Below the pieces are notes generated by a model that was not told the origin of the DNA, made no database searches, and worked only from the letters and a program-made list of their open reading frames with translations. The translations under genes and the position numbers were made by a program. A stretch of DNA of 64,000 nucleotides from Pseudomonas lini (lineage in GTDB: Bacteria; Pseudomonadota; Gammaproteobacteria; Pseudomonadales; Pseudomonadaceae): NCBI RefSeq assembly GCF_964063345.1, contig NZ_OZ061318.1, positions 5,084,001 to 5,148,000 on the forward strand. The letters are read 5' to 3'. Shown piece after piece: positions 1 to 9,743 of the stretch. The number at the start of each line of letters is the position of its first letter. Within the stretch, counting starts at the first letter, position 1.

Positions 1-146
1 AAATCGAGACCGCGCCGAACGTCGGTAACGAAGAGTCCGCCAAGTTCATTCAGGGCGTATGCAACAAGAACAACGAACTGCTGATCCTGGTCGAGCTGGA
101 CAAGATGATGAGCGAAGAAGAATGGTCGGAACTGGAGAGTATCTGA
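1..146 (+). CDS. cheW: CheW-type chemotaxis coupling protein, C-terminal end (partial)
   Basis: Only the last 47 codons are in the window (frame from base 3). They encode a CheW-like tail (FIQGVCNKNNELLILVELDK), which in the family is the end of the SH3-like fold linking receptors to the CheA kinase. The protein ends TGA directly before the TTG start of the next gene, so the two are probably translationally coupled. In other pseudomonads a cheW gene sits at this place, at the end of the fli/flh/che cluster, followed by the same DUF2802 gene. The family call rests on a short fragment and this context. Confidence 0.8.
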   Translation, partial: IETAPNVGNEESAKFIQGVCNKNNELLILVELDKMMSEEEWSELESI

Positions 147-539
147 TTGATTCTTGAGGTAGCTGTCATTGTCCTGTTCCTCTTCTGGGCAGGCACGCTG
201 GCGATGTTCCTGGCATACATCCGCGCTCAACGGCAGATCGCCGCGCAACAGGCCCAGGGCGATGCGTTGCGCGATCAGCGCATCAAGGACCTGGCCAAAC
301 GCGTCGACGACTACCAGAACGGCAACGTGCGCATGGGTGAAGACCTGCACGAACTGCGTGCCGTCGTCGGCCCGTTGCCGGACAAACTGGCTCAGCTGGA
401 ACAGCGTGATCCGTCGAGCCTTTCATTCGCTCAGGCAGCCCGCCTGGTGGGGATGGGGGCCAGCGTCGACGAACTGACTCAGTCTTGCGGGTTGACCCAG
501 GCTGAGGCGGAGTTGATGAGTAAGTTGCACAAGAACTGA
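147..539 (+). CDS. DUF2802 family membrane-anchored protein
   Basis: A 130-aa protein of unknown function. One N-terminal membrane helix (about residues 2-24) is followed by a charged, probably coiled-coil stretch (about 25-80). The C-terminal 35 residues are helical and look like a small helix-turn-helix-type fold (ARLVGMGASVDELTQSCGL). The start is TTG, immediately after the cheW stop. It belongs to the DUF2802 family, which in Pseudomonas is found beside the chemotaxis genes. A role in flagellar or chemotaxis assembly is inferred from position only. Confidence 0.75.
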   Translation: MILEVAVIVLFLFWAGTLAMFLAYIRAQRQIAAQQAQGDALRDQRIKDLAKRVDDYQNGNVRMGEDLHELRAVVGPLPDKLAQLEQRDPSSLSFAQAARLVGMGASVDELTQSCGLTQAEAELMSKLHKN

Positions 540-559
540 TTTTTGCGATCTGGTTCAGA

Positions 560-657
560 TCGCTATCGCGGGCAAGCCCGCTCCCACAGGATTAGCGGCG
601 CTCACACATTTTGTGTCCACCCCAATCCTTGTGGGAGCGGGCTTGCCCGCGATGGCG
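560..657. repeat. Inverted pair of REP sequences (REPIN)
   Basis: Two copies of a REP palindrome face each other: ATCGCGGGCAAGCCCGCT near 566-583 and its reverse complement near 636-653, each with a CCCACA/TGTGGG tail. They fill the gap between the convergent DUF2802 and FlhB-like genes. The same unit recurs many times in this window. The pair could fold as a long hairpin and end transcription from both sides. Confidence 0.85.
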
Positions 658-668
658 TCCTCAAAACC

Positions 669-998
669 TCAGTAGTCATCCCCTCGATCGGTGACATCCT
701 TCTCCACCATCACCGTTTCCGAATCATGCCCCGCCGGAAACTTGCCCTTCAAATTCCACGCAAACGCAATGATCTCGGCAATCGTGCGATACAACTCCTC
801 CGGAATACTCTCTCCCAATTCCATCCGCGCCAGCAGTTTCACCAGTTCGGCGTTTTCGTAGATCGGCACTTCGTAATCGCGGGCAATCCTCAGAATTTCT
901 TCAGCCAGTTCTTCGTCGCCCTTGGCGGTGAGGGTAGGGGCGTGGCTGCCGTCGTATTTGAGGGCGATAGCCTGGCGCGGTGCGATGGATTCGTTCAT
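669..998 (-). CDS. FlhB C-terminal domain-like protein (stand-alone)
   Basis: A 109-aa protein matching only the cytoplasmic C-terminal domain of the flagellar export gate protein FlhB (motifs AIALKYDG, LTAKGDEELAEEI, VPIYENAELVKLL, IPEELYRTIAEIIAFAW). No membrane part is present. The place where true FlhB has the self-cleaving NPTH motif reads APRQ, so autocleavage is not expected. The ATG at 996-998 overlaps the stop of the upstream FliK-like gene (ATGA), giving translational coupling. Similar stand-alone domains (for example YlqH of Bacillus) also sit beside FliK-type genes. A role in switching export substrate is inferred. Confidence 0.85.
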   Translation of the reverse strand: MNESIAPRQAIALKYDGSHAPTLTAKGDEELAEEILRIARDYEVPIYENAELVKLLARMELGESIPEELYRTIAEIIAFAWNLKGKFPAGHDSETVMVEKDVTDRGDDY

Positions 999-2569
999 GC
1001 GGTTTCGTCGACCCAGCGTTGTTCGAGACGGGTTTGAGGGCCTTGTGGCGGTGTGCCGAGGTGGCAATCCAGATCACCGACGTTCAGGCCTGACGTCAGC
1101 AAGCGTTCGCGCAGCCCAGCCAGATTGCTTTCGATCAGGCTTGCGGTGTACGGCCGTTCGGCCCACAGCTGACTGGAGAGGCTGCCTTTGATCAGTTGGG
1201 CCTGAATCTGCAACGGCCCTAACGGTTCCATATCGAACGCCAGATCGACTCGCCACAACTGTTGCTTGGGTTCGCGTTCGTCGCGGCGCTCGTGAGGTTG
1301 TTCTTTCTCGGGCGCTTCTTCGCGCTGGAATTTGACCTGCAACGGCACGATGTCCTGCAGGTTGCGCATGGGGATTTCCAGTTGCCAGGTGCTGAGCAGG
1401 CGACCATCGTCGGTGACGCCGGTCTGTTCCAGGCTCGACAGTTGATGGCTTTGCAGGCGCGAGACGGCCGCCGCTGCCAGGCGCAGCAAATGTTCCAGGT
1501 CGCCTTCACCGTCCTGACTTTGCAGCAGACGCTCGGGGAGCGGGAAACTGGTCGGCAATGGTTTGGCGCTGACCTGGCCGAGCATACCGAGGGCGCTACG
1601 CACGAAACTCGGCAGCGCATGGGCCAAGCTGTTGGCGGCAATGATCGCGTTGAGATTGGTGTTGGCCGGCAGGTTCGGCGTCAGTTGTGCGATCAGCTTG
1701 AGCAGGTCGCCTTTCATGTCAGGCATCAGCGTCGGGTTTTGGCCGGTCAGCAGTTTCGCTTCAAGGAACAGGCCGCTATTGGCCAACGCCTGGGCCAGGC
1801 CTCTGGGCGTGCTCAGTTGCTGGACGTCTGGAAGGCCGGCGAGCAATTTGTCCACGGTGGCGCGCAGGTCGCTGGAGGTCTGATCCGACGGCGGCAGGTT
1901 TTGCAGGACTTTGATCAAGCCATCCAGAGAGCCCTGGCGACTTTGCTGGCTGACCAGTTGTTGGGTCACCGCCAACTGTTCCTGACGGCTGCTCAATGGC
2001 ACGAATTTCAGGGTCTGGGTGTCCTGTACCAAGGCGCTCAGCAAGGTGCCGATGCGCAGTGGCGTCGGGCTGTCGATGCTCAGCGTGCTGCCGCTCAGCG
2101 CGGTGTTGAGCAGGCTCACCATCGAGCGAAACACCGTCGGCTGGCCCGGCACCTGCGGCATTACCTGAGAGGTCAGTACTTTGCCTTGCAGCAAGGTGCC
2201 GACCGGCAGTTGCGCCGTGTCGATGCGGGTGAGGGTCGCGACGCTGGAGGCGATGGCCTGTTGCACCGTGACCGCCAGGTTGCCCGCCGATGGCTGGGTG
2301 ATTGCCAGGCTGGTGCCTTGGGGCAACGGTTGAGTGCTGGTGGCCTGAACCGTGGTCTGGCGGCCGCTGTCGAGGGTGACCTTGAGCAACAGTTGAAAGG
2401 TCTGATCCGTCTGCTTGAGCGACAGCACTTCAGCCTTGGCGGTTTGCCCGACGGAGATCAGGCCTTCCATCGGCGTCAGCAGCTTGAGTAGCTCACCACT
2501 CACCACCAGCGGCCGCGAAGTCGCGGGCGTGGTCTGCGGCAGCGCAAGGATGTTCATTTCGCCTGTCAT
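995..2569 (-). CDS. FliK-like flagellar hook-length control family protein
   Basis: A 524-aa protein, rich in Q, L, S and T over its first 370 residues, with a FliK-type C-terminal domain (about 375-510; motifs AFDMEPLGPLQIQAQL and LRERLLTSGLNVGDLDCHLG). True FliK is secreted, measures the hook and interacts with FlhB. Here the gene is followed, with an ATGA overlap, by a stand-alone FlhB C-domain, so the two may act as a pair. It is probably a FliK paralogue, because the canonical fliK lies elsewhere in pseudomonads. An internal ATG at 2557 with AGGCG just upstream is an alternative start (520 aa). Confidence 0.8.
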   Translation of the reverse strand: MTGEMNILALPQTTPATSRPLVVSGELLKLLTPMEGLISVGQTAKAEVLSLKQTDQTFQLLLKVTLDSGRQTTVQATSTQPLPQGTSLAITQPSAGNLAVTVQQAIASSVATLTRIDTAQLPVGTLLQGKVLTSQVMPQVPGQPTVFRSMVSLLNTALSGSTLSIDSPTPLRIGTLLSALVQDTQTLKFVPLSSRQEQLAVTQQLVSQQSRQGSLDGLIKVLQNLPPSDQTSSDLRATVDKLLAGLPDVQQLSTPRGLAQALANSGLFLEAKLLTGQNPTLMPDMKGDLLKLIAQLTPNLPANTNLNAIIAANSLAHALPSFVRSALGMLGQVSAKPLPTSFPLPERLLQSQDGEGDLEHLLRLAAAAVSRLQSHQLSSLEQTGVTDDGRLLSTWQLEIPMRNLQDIVPLQVKFQREEAPEKEQPHERRDEREPKQQLWRVDLAFDMEPLGPLQIQAQLIKGSLSSQLWAERPYTASLIESNLAGLRERLLTSGLNVGDLDCHLGTPPQGPQTRLEQRWVDETA

Positions 2570-2620
2570 ACGCGGTCACAACCTGTGGAAATTGCGCTCT
2601 TTAGAGTCGGGCATGGCATG

Positions 2621-2626
2621 TATAAT
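2621..2626 (+). promoter_or_regulatory. Candidate -10 box upstream of the ccm operon
   Basis: A perfect TATAAT preceded by TG lies 140 bp before ccmA, in the 197-bp gap between the divergent fliK-like and ccmA genes. No convincing -35 box was found at 16-18 bp, so this is only a candidate. Confidence 0.35.
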
Positions 2627-2766
2627 GCCGCCCCGTTGCACCTGGGCGCTAAAAACATTGCAATTGATTGACGCAGCTCTCTAAAACGGGCCGCCAATGC
2701 ATCTATCCTGCATCTCTTTAGCGGCCGCTCCACTGCCGACTTGAACCGCAAAAGGCCCGTGATCTC

Positions 2767-3402
2767 TTGACCAGTCCTGTCCTGCAAACCGTTGCCCTTG
2801 CCTGTGAGCGAGACCTTCGGCTGCTCTTCGAAAATCTCGAGTTGAGACTGGCCAGTGGCGAAATGTTGCAAATCAGCGGCCCCAACGGCAGTGGCAAGAC
2901 CAGTCTTTTACGTTTGCTATGCGGTTTGATGCAACCGACCGCCGGTCAAGTATTACTAAACGGCCAGCCACTGCACGAGCAACGCAGCGAACTGGCGCGC
3001 AACCTGCTGTGGATCGGCCATGCTGCCGGGATCAAGGATCTACTGACGCCGGAAGAGAATCTGAGTTGGCTCTGCGCCCTGCATCAACCGGCCTCTCATG
3101 AAGCGATCTGGCAGGCGCTGACGGCTGTGGGGCTGCGCGGTTTTGAGGATGTTCCCTGTCACACGCTCTCCGCCGGGCAACAACGCCGAGTCGCGTTGGC
3201 GCGCTTGTATCTGGACAGCCCGCCGCTTTGGATCCTCGATGAGCCGTTCACCGCGCTCGACAAACAAGGCGTGGCGCAACTCGAAGAACACTTGGCTGCG
3301 CATTGCGAGCGAGGCGGCATGGTGGTGCTGACCACTCACCACACGCTGACCCGGATGCCGGCAGGCTATCGCGACATTGATTTGGGGAACTGGGCCGTAT
3401 GA
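2767..3402 (+). CDS. ccmA: Heme exporter ATP-binding subunit CcmA
   Basis: A 211-aa ABC ATPase of cytochrome c maturation. With CcmB it forms the inner-membrane ATPase that releases holo-CcmE from CcmC. Walker [10 protein letters not shown] is at about 38-46, the signature [14 protein letters not shown] is near 135-148, and Walker B with its glutamate is [11 protein letters not shown]. The start is TTG, giving MTSPVLQ, which fits the family N-terminus; no ATG lies upstream in frame. It is the first gene of a nine-gene ccm operon and overlaps ccmB by 4 bp. Confidence 0.95.
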   Translation: MTSPVLQTVALACERDLRLLFENLELRLASGEMLQISGPNGSGKTSLLRLLCGLMQPTAGQVLLNGQPLHEQRSELARNLLWIGHAAGIKDLLTPEENLSWLCALHQPASHEAIWQALTAVGLRGFEDVPCHTLSAGQQRRVALARLYLDSPPLWILDEPFTALDKQGVAQLEEHLAAHCERGGMVVLTTHHTLTRMPAGYRDIDLGNWAV

Positions 3403-4067
3403 GTGTTTTCGGCCTGTTGGTCGCCCGCGAGGCACGTTTGCTGTTCCGTCGTCCTGCCGAATTGGCGAATCCGCTGGTGTTCTTCGCCATCGTCGTCTCT
3501 TTGTTCCCATTGGCGGTCGGCGCCGGGCCTCAATTGTTGCAAACCTTGTCCCCGGGGCTGGTCTGGGTGGCAGCGCTTTTATCGGTCTTGCTCTCGCTGG
3601 ATGGGCTTTTCCGCAGTGATTTCGAAGACGGGTCGCTTGAGCAGTGGGTCCTTTCGCCGCACCCCCTGCCTATTCTGGTTTTGGCCAAGGTGCTGGCACA
3701 CTGGGCCTTTTCCGGCCTTGCGCTGGTTTTGCTCGCACCCTTGCTGGCGTTGATGCTTGGTTTGCCTGCCGCCTGTCTGCCGGTGTTGCTGCTTTCTTTA
3801 TTGCTGGGTACACCGGTGCTGAGCCTGCTCGGTGCGGTGGGCGCGGCGTTGACGGTAGGATTGAAGCGCGGTGGCCTGTTACTGGCGCTGTTGATTCTGC
3901 CGCTGTACATCCCGGTGTTGATTCTCGGCAGTGGCGCCTTGCAGGCGGCATTGCAGGGCATGCCGGCGACCGGTTATCTCTTGTGGCTTGGTAGCCTGAC
4001 CGCCCTGGCGATAACCCTGACACCTTTTGCAATAGCTGCTGGCCTGAAGATCAGCGTCGGCGAATAA
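3399..4067 (+). CDS. ccmB: Heme exporter membrane protein CcmB
   Basis: A 222-aa inner-membrane protein with about six hydrophobic helices, the usual size for CcmB. It partners with CcmA. The N-terminal part carries the family pattern [21 protein letters not shown]. The ATG overlaps the ccmA stop (ATGA), so the two are translationally coupled. The gap to ccmC is about 76 bp, the largest inside the operon. Confidence 0.95.
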   Translation: MSVFGLLVAREARLLFRRPAELANPLVFFAIVVSLFPLAVGAGPQLLQTLSPGLVWVAALLSVLLSLDGLFRSDFEDGSLEQWVLSPHPLPILVLAKVLAHWAFSGLALVLLAPLLALMLGLPAACLPVLLLSLLLGTPVLSLLGAVGAALTVGLKRGGLLLALLILPLYIPVLILGSGALQAALQGMPATGYLLWLGSLTALAITLTPFAIAAGLKISVGE

Positions 4068-4143
4068 TGAGGTCTGATCAAAATTTGATCAGTAAAGACC
4101 CTGGCTGTTCGTGATGGCGAACGGCAACCGTGATGGAAACAGT

Positions 4144-4899
4144 ATGAACTGGACGTGGTTTCACAAGCTCGGCTCGCCCAAATGGTTCTACGGCATCAGC
4201 GGCAAACTGCTGCCGTGGCTGAGCGTCGCGGCGTTGCTGCTGATCAGCATCGGTGTGGTTTGGGGGTTGGCCTTCGCGCCGCCGGACTACCAGCAAGGCA
4301 ACAGCTTTCGGATCATCTATATCCACGTCCCGGCCGCCATGCTGGCGCAGTCCATCTACGTGATGCTGGCCGTGTGCGGCATCGTCGGGCTGGTCTGGAA
4401 GATGAAACTGGCCGACGTCGCCCTGCAATGCGCCGCACCGATCGGTGCCTGGATGACCGCCGTGGCGCTGGTCACCGGCGCGATCTGGGGCAAACCGACC
4501 TGGGGCTCGTGGTGGGTCTGGGATGCGCGACTTACGTCCATGCTTATTCTGCTGTTTCTGTACTTCGGTCTTATTGCGCTGGGCAACGCCATCAGCAATC
4601 GTGACAGCGCCGCCAAGGCCTGTGCGGTACTGGCGATCGTCGGCGTGATCAACATCCCGATCATCAAATACTCGGTGGAGTGGTGGAACACCCTGCACCA
4701 GGGCGCGACCTTCACCCTCACCGAAAAACCGGCGATGCCTGCCGAGATGTGGCTGCCACTGCTGCTGACGGCGCTGGGTTTCTACTGTTTCTTCGGCGCG
4801 GTGCTGTTGCTGCGCATGCGTCTTGAAGTGCTCAAGCGCGAAGCCCGGGCGAGCTGGGTGAAAACCGAAGTGCAGAACAGTCTGGAGGTCGCTCGATGA
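4144..4899 (+). CDS. ccmC: Heme-handling membrane protein CcmC
   Basis: A 251-aa inner-membrane protein with about six helices and the tryptophan-rich WWD motif ([15 protein letters not shown]) that holds heme at the periplasmic face and passes it to CcmE. The chosen ATG gives [20 protein letters not shown], the family start. Earlier in-frame GTG (4111) and ATG (4114) codons would add 10-11 residues unlike the family. The stop overlaps the ccmD ATG (ATGA). Confidence 0.93.
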   Translation: MNWTWFHKLGSPKWFYGISGKLLPWLSVAALLLISIGVVWGLAFAPPDYQQGNSFRIIYIHVPAAMLAQSIYVMLAVCGIVGLVWKMKLADVALQCAAPIGAWMTAVALVTGAIWGKPTWGSWWVWDARLTSMLILLFLYFGLIALGNAISNRDSAAKACAVLAIVGVINIPIIKYSVEWWNTLHQGATFTLTEKPAMPAEMWLPLLLTALGFYCFFGAVLLLRMRLEVLKREARASWVKTEVQNSLEVAR

Positions 4900-5072
4900 G
4901 TTTCGCTTCATTCGGCGACTTTCTCGCCATGGGCCATCACGGTCTGTATGTCTGGTCAGCCTATGGCATTAGCCTGGCGGTGCTGGCCCTCAACGTGGCG
5001 GTGCCGATCCTGGCCCGCAAGCGGTATCTGCAACAAGAGGCGCGTCGTCTGCGCCGGGAGAACGGCAAGTGA
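4896..5072 (+). CDS. ccmD: Heme exporter small protein CcmD
   Basis: A 58-aa protein beginning [20 protein letters not shown], with one membrane helix (about 18-40) and a basic, charged tail ([19 protein letters not shown]). CcmD helps release holo-CcmE from the CcmABC complex. The ATG overlaps the ccmC stop, and the stop overlaps the GTG start of ccmE. Length, topology and position all fit CcmD. Confidence 0.95.
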   Translation: MSFASFGDFLAMGHHGLYVWSAYGISLAVLALNVAVPILARKRYLQQEARRLRRENGK

Positions 5073-5524
5073 ATCCGCTGCGTAAAAAGCGTCTTATGAT
5101 CATTCTCGCAATCCTGGTCGGTGTCGGTGCTGCCGTCGGCCTGGCCCTGAGTGCCCTGCAGCAGAACATCAATCTGTTTTACACCCCGACCCAGATCGCC
5201 AACGGCGAAGCGCCGCAAGACACGCGTATCCGCGCGGGTGGCATGGTCGAGAAAGGTTCGCTGCAACGTTCCGGCGATTCCCTGGACGTGAAATTCATCG
5301 TTACCGACTTCAATAAATCCGTGACCATCAGTTATCGCGGGATCCTGCCGGATCTGTTCCGCGAAGGGCAGGGCATCGTCGCCCTGGGCAAGCTCAACGC
5401 TGAAGGCGTGGTGGTGGCCGACGAAGTGCTGGCCAAGCACGATGAAAAGTACATGCCGCCGGAAGTGACCAAGGCCCTGAAAGACAGCGGTCAGTCGGCA
5501 CCCACTCCCGCGAAAGAGGGCTAA
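5069..5524 (+). CDS. ccmE: Heme chaperone CcmE
   Basis: A 151-aa periplasmic heme chaperone held by an N-terminal signal-anchor (about 8-28; [20 protein letters not shown]). The beta-barrel domain carries the heme-linking histidine in [14 protein letters not shown] (about residue 123), with the downstream tyrosine of the HxxxY motif. The start is GTG, overlapping the ccmD stop. The Pro/Ala/Ser-rich tail is typical of the variable CcmE end. ccmF follows after 3 bp. Confidence 0.96.
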   Translation: MNPLRKKRLMIILAILVGVGAAVGLALSALQQNINLFYTPTQIANGEAPQDTRIRAGGMVEKGSLQRSGDSLDVKFIVTDFNKSVTISYRGILPDLFREGQGIVALGKLNAEGVVVADEVLAKHDEKYMPPEVTKALKDSGQSAPTPAKEG

Positions 5525-5527
5525 CTG

Positions 5528-7531
5528 ATGACTTCCTCACTTTATAGTTCAGGGCTGTTCATCCCTGAATTGGGCCACTTGGCGATGATCCTCGCGCTGT
5601 GTTTCGCGCTGGTTCAGGCCGTAGTGCCGTTGCTCGGTGCCTGGCGCGGCGACCGTTTGTGGATGAGCCTGGCCCAGCCGGCCGCTTGGGGGCAGTTCGC
5701 GTTTCTGCTGTTCGCTTTCGGTTGCCTGACGTATGCCTTTATGGCTGACGACTTCTCCGTCGCTTACGTGGCCAGCAACTCCAACAGCGCCTTGCCGTGG
5801 TACTACAAATTCAGCGCCGTCTGGGGCGCTCACGAAGGTTCGTTGCTGCTGTGGGCACTGATCCTCGGCGGCTGGACCTTCGCGGTATCGGTGTTCTCCC
5901 GGCAATTGCCGCAAGTGATGCTGGCTCGCGTATTGGCTGTGATGGGCATGATCAGCACGGGTTTCCTGCTGTTCCTGATCCTGACGTCTAACCCTTTCGC
6001 CCGAATCCTGCCGCAGATGCCGACGGATGGTCGCGACCTCAATCCACTCCTGCAAGACATCGGCCTGATCGTTCACCCGCCGATGCTGTACATGGGCTAT
6101 GTCGGTTTCTCTGTAGCGTTTGCCTTCGCCATTGCCGCGCTGCTGGGCGGTCGTCTTGATGCGGCGTGGGCACGTTGGTCGCGTCCGTGGACAATCGTGG
6201 CTTGGGCCTTCCTCGGTATCGGTATTACGTTGGGCTCCTGGTGGGCCTACTACGAACTCGGCTGGGGCGGCTGGTGGTTCTGGGATCCGGTCGAAAACGC
6301 ATCCTTCATGCCTTGGCTGGTGGGCACGGCACTGATTCACTCGTTGGCGGTCACGGAAAAGCGTGGCGTGTTCAAGAGCTGGACGGTGTTGCTGGCCATC
6401 GCTGCGTTCTCGTTGAGTTTGCTCGGGACCTTCCTTGTGCGATCCGGCGTGCTGACCTCGGTTCACGCCTTTGCGTCGGACCCTGAACGCGGTGTGTTCA
6501 TCCTGATCTTCCTGCTGTTTGTGGTCGGTGGTTCGCTGACGCTGTTCGCCCTGCGCGCTCCGGTGGTCAAGAGCCACGTCGGCTTCAACCTCTGGTCCCG
6601 GGAAACCCTGCTGCTGGGCAATAACCTGGTGCTGGTGGTGGCCGCTTCGATGATCCTGCTCGGCACCTTGTATCCATTGATCCTCGACGCGATGACCGGC
6701 GCCAAGCTGTCGGTCGGCCCGCCGTACTTCAACGCGCTGTTCATTCCATTGATGGCGATACTGATGGTAGTGATGGCCGTCGGCATGCTGGTGCGCTGGA
6801 AAGACACCCCGGTCAAATGGCTGATGAGCATGTTGACGCCGGTGTTGCTCGGCAGCGCTGCGCTGGCCGTCGTGGCGGGTGTCGCTTACGGCGATTTCAA
6901 TTGGGCAGTGCTGGCGACATTCATGCTGGCTGCCTGGGTGTTGCTGGCCGGTGTGCGGGATATCTTCGACAAGACACGTCACAAGGGCTTGATCAAAGGT
7001 CTGCCGACCCTGACCCGCAGCTATTGGGGCATGCAAATCGCGCATTTGGGCATTGCCGTGTGCGCGCTGGGTGTCGTGTTGTCGAGCCAGAACAGTGCCG
7101 AGCGTGATCTGCGCCTGGCACCGGGTGAGTCCATGAGCCTGGCCGGTTATCAATTTGTGTTCGAAGGCGCCAAGCACTTCGAAGGGCCGAACTTCACCTC
7201 CGACAAGGGCACCGTACGGGTGATCCGCGATGGCAAGGAAATCAGCGTGCTGCACCCGGAAAAACGCCTGTACACCGTGCAGAACTCGGTGATGACCGAA
7301 GCCGGGATCGACGCCGGTTTCACCCGTGATCTTTACGTCGCTCTGGGCGAGCCGCTGGGCGAGGGCGCCTGGGCGGTCCGCGTGCACGTCAAACCGTTCG
7401 TGCGCTGGATCTGGTTCGGCGGTCTGCTCACCGGTTTGGGTGGGTTGCTGGCGGCGCTGGATCGCCGTTATCGGGTCAAGGTGAAAAGCCGTGTGCGTGA
7501 AGCGCTCGGCATGACGGGAGCCACTGCATGA
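5528..7531 (+). CDS. ccmF: Cytochrome c heme lyase subunit CcmF
   Basis: A 667-aa polytopic membrane protein, full length for the family, with the WWD signature GWGGWWFWDPVENASFMPW near residues 245-263. CcmF takes heme from CcmE and, with CcmH/CcmI, joins it to apocytochrome c CXXCH motifs. A large periplasmic domain lies near the C-terminus, before the last helix. The stop overlaps the ccmG ATG by 4 bp. Confidence 0.97.
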   Translation: MTSSLYSSGLFIPELGHLAMILALCFALVQAVVPLLGAWRGDRLWMSLAQPAAWGQFAFLLFAFGCLTYAFMADDFSVAYVASNSNSALPWYYKFSAVWGAHEGSLLLWALILGGWTFAVSVFSRQLPQVMLARVLAVMGMISTGFLLFLILTSNPFARILPQMPTDGRDLNPLLQDIGLIVHPPMLYMGYVGFSVAFAFAIAALLGGRLDAAWARWSRPWTIVAWAFLGIGITLGSWWAYYELGWGGWWFWDPVENASFMPWLVGTALIHSLAVTEKRGVFKSWTVLLAIAAFSLSLLGTFLVRSGVLTSVHAFASDPERGVFILIFLLFVVGGSLTLFALRAPVVKSHVGFNLWSRETLLLGNNLVLVVAASMILLGTLYPLILDAMTGAKLSVGPPYFNALFIPLMAILMVVMAVGMLVRWKDTPVKWLMSMLTPVLLGSAALAVVAGVAYGDFNWAVLATFMLAAWVLLAGVRDIFDKTRHKGLIKGLPTLTRSYWGMQIAHLGIAVCALGVVLSSQNSAERDLRLAPGESMSLAGYQFVFEGAKHFEGPNFTSDKGTVRVIRDGKEISVLHPEKRLYTVQNSVMTEAGIDAGFTRDLYVALGEPLGEGAWAVRVHVKPFVRWIWFGGLLTGLGGLLAALDRRYRVKVKSRVREALGMTGATA

Positions 7532-8064
7532 GACGTTGGTTGATGCTGTTGCCACTGGCGATTTTTCTGGTGGTCGCTGTTTTTCTGTATCGGGGTCTGT
7601 ACCTGGACCCGGCTGAACTGCCTTCGGCAATGATCAACAAACCGTTCCCGGAGTTTTCGCTGCCCTCGGTGCAGGGCGACAAAACCCTGACCAAAGCGGA
7701 CATTCTGGGTAAACCGGCATTGGTCAACGTCTGGGGCACCTGGTGCATTTCCTGCCGGGTCGAGCACCCGGTGCTGAACAAGCTGGCCGAGAAGGGCGTG
7801 GTGATTTATGGCATCAACTACAAGGACGTCAACGCCGATGCCTTGAAGTGGCTGGCCGAGTTCCACAACCCGTATAAACTGGACATCCGTGACGATGCCG
7901 GCACCCTGGGCCTGAACCTCGGCGTGTACGGTGCACCGGAAACCTTCTTCATTGACGCCAAGGGCATCATCCGCGACAAATTCGTCGGCGTGATCGACGA
8001 ACAAGTCTGGCGTGAAAAACTGGCGGCCAAGTATCAGGCGCTGGTCGATGAGGCCAAACCATGA
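7528..8064 (+). CDS. ccmG: Thiol:disulfide interchange protein CcmG/DsbE
   Basis: A 178-aa membrane-anchored periplasmic thioredoxin-like protein that keeps apocytochrome cysteines reduced. The anchor helix is about 4-21. The active site is WCISC (Cys73 and Cys76) in WGTWCISCRVEHP, and the cis-proline loop is GVYGAPETFFID, both as in the DsbE family. It overlaps ccmF and ccmH by 4 bp on each side. Confidence 0.95.
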   Translation: MRRWLMLLPLAIFLVVAVFLYRGLYLDPAELPSAMINKPFPEFSLPSVQGDKTLTKADILGKPALVNVWGTWCISCRVEHPVLNKLAEKGVVIYGINYKDVNADALKWLAEFHNPYKLDIRDDAGTLGLNLGVYGAPETFFIDAKGIIRDKFVGVIDEQVWREKLAAKYQALVDEAKP

Positions 8065-8534
8065 AGCGCTGGATCGCCGCCGCCGTGTTGGGCTTGAGCA
8101 TGGCCGGTGTGGCCCATGCGGCCATCGACACCTATGAGTTCGCCAAAGAAGGCGACCGCGAGCGTTTCCGCGAACTGACCAAAGAGCTGCGTTGCCCCAA
8201 GTGCCAGAATCAGGACATCGCCGATTCCAATGCACCGATCGCCGCCGACCTGCGCAAAGAGATTTTTCGCATGCTCGGCGAGGGCAAGGACAACCAGCAG
8301 ATCATCGATTTCATGGTCGACCGCTACGGTGATTTCGTCCGCTACAAACCTGCCCTCAATGCCAAAACCGCACTGCTCTGGTTCGGCCCCGCCGGCCTGT
8401 TGCTGGGCGGTTTTGTGATCATCGCCGTGATCGTCCGCCGTCGTCGCGTGCAACGCACTGACAGCCCGGACACGCTTTCTGCCGAGGAGCGCGAGCGCCT
8501 CGACCACCTGTTGGATAAAACCAAGAATGATTGA
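8061..8534 (+). CDS. ccmH: Cytochrome c maturation protein CcmH
   Basis: A 157-aa protein with a signal peptide (cut after AHA, about residue 20), the redox motif LRCPKCQNQ (Cys45 and Cys48) and a C-terminal membrane helix (about 98-118). It matches the short CcmH/CycL form, with the TPR part encoded separately as ccmI. It handles the apocytochrome thiols together with CcmG. The ccmI start lies inside its last codons (8-bp overlap). Confidence 0.95.
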   Translation: MKRWIAAAVLGLSMAGVAHAAIDTYEFAKEGDRERFRELTKELRCPKCQNQDIADSNAPIAADLRKEIFRMLGEGKDNQQIIDFMVDRYGDFVRYKPALNAKTALLWFGPAGLLLGGFVIIAVIVRRRRVQRTDSPDTLSAEERERLDHLLDKTKND

Positions 8535-9729
8535 TTTCTGGCTCGCTGCAGGCCTGCTGCTCCTGGTTGCCCTGAGTTTTCTGCTGATCCCCGTTCTGCG
8601 TGGGCGCCGCGCTCAGCTTGAAGAGGACCGCACGGCACTGAACGTCGCGCTTTATCAGGAGCGCGTGGCTGAGTTGCAGACTCAGCAGGAAGAGGGCGTG
8701 CTCAACACCGAGCAAATGGACTCCGGCCGTGCCGAAGCCGCCCGTGAACTGCTCGCCGACACCGAAGGCGTCGAGGCACCGCGCGTGTCGCGTCTGGGCA
8801 AGCCGTTGCCATTGCTGGCGGCGATTCTGGTGCCGGTGCTGGGCCTTGGGCTGTACCTGCATTTCGGCGCCAGCGACAAAGTCGAGTTGACCCGCGAGTT
8901 CGCTCAGGCGCCGCAGTCGATGGAAGAGATGACCCGTCGCCTGGAACGTGCGGTTGCCGCCCAACCGGATTCGGCCGAAGGCCTGTACTTCCTCGGCCGC
9001 ACCTACATGGCTCAGGACCGTCCGGCTGATGCAGCGAAGATCTTCGAACGGACTGTTACCCTGGCCGGTCGTCAGCCGGAACTGCTCGGGCAATGGGCCC
9101 AGGCGCAATATTTCGCCGATGGCAAGAAGTGGTCGGACAAGGTTCAGGCGCTGACCGACGAAGCGTTGAAAGCTGATCCGAAAGAAGTCACCAGCCTCGG
9201 TCTGCTGGGCATCGCGGCGTTTGAAAGTGAGCGTTACCAGGACGCCATCGACTACTGGAATCGCCTGCTGGCGCAACTGCCGCCGGATGATAAATCCCGC
9301 GTCGCGCTGCAAGGCGGCATTACTCGGGCCGCCGAGAAACTCGAAGCCAGCGGTGGCAAGGTTGCCCAAGCGCCTGCGGCCAAAGCTGCAGCACTGCTCA
9401 AAGTGCAAGTCGATCTGGCGCCAGAGCTGAAAGCCAAGGTCCAGCCGGGTGACAGCGTGTTCATCTTCGCCCGCGCCATCTCCGGTCCACCCGCGCCGCT
9501 GGCCGCCAAGCGTCTGACAGTCGCCGACTTGCCGGCGACTGTGGAACTGGGTGATGCCGACGCCATGATGCCGCAGTTGAAACTGTCGAACTTCCCTGAA
9601 GTCCAACTGGTTGCGCGCATCTCCCGCGCTGGCCAACCGACTGCCGGCGAATGGATCGGTCGCAGCCAACCCTTGGCCAGCAGCACCACCGCGCAACAAA
9701 AACTGATCATCGACAGCCCGGATAAATAA
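8527..9729 (+). CDS. ccmI: Cytochrome c maturation TPR protein CcmI (CycH)
   Basis: A 400-aa apocytochrome chaperone with two N-terminal membrane helices (about 3-22 and 95-115) around a charged cytoplasmic loop. Periplasmic TPR repeats follow (for example [20 protein letters not shown] and [20 protein letters not shown]). The beta-rich C-terminal domain is the part that binds cytochrome tails in the family. It is the last ccm gene, and its start overlaps ccmH by 8 bp. Confidence 0.94.
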   Translation: MIDFWLAAGLLLLVALSFLLIPVLRGRRAQLEEDRTALNVALYQERVAELQTQQEEGVLNTEQMDSGRAEAARELLADTEGVEAPRVSRLGKPLPLLAAILVPVLGLGLYLHFGASDKVELTREFAQAPQSMEEMTRRLERAVAAQPDSAEGLYFLGRTYMAQDRPADAAKIFERTVTLAGRQPELLGQWAQAQYFADGKKWSDKVQALTDEALKADPKEVTSLGLLGIAAFESERYQDAIDYWNRLLAQLPPDDKSRVALQGGITRAAEKLEASGGKVAQAPAAKAAALLKVQVDLAPELKAKVQPGDSVFIFARAISGPPAPLAAKRLTVADLPATVELGDADAMMPQLKLSNFPEVQLVARISRAGQPTAGEWIGRSQPLASSTTAQQKLIIDSPDK

Positions 9730-9743
9730 CAGGAAGCACCACC

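Noticed and set aside
5549..7630. Long minus-strand open frame (693 codons) across ccmF
   Set aside because: Antisense shadow of ccmF, very rich in Q, H and R with no membrane or catalytic pattern.
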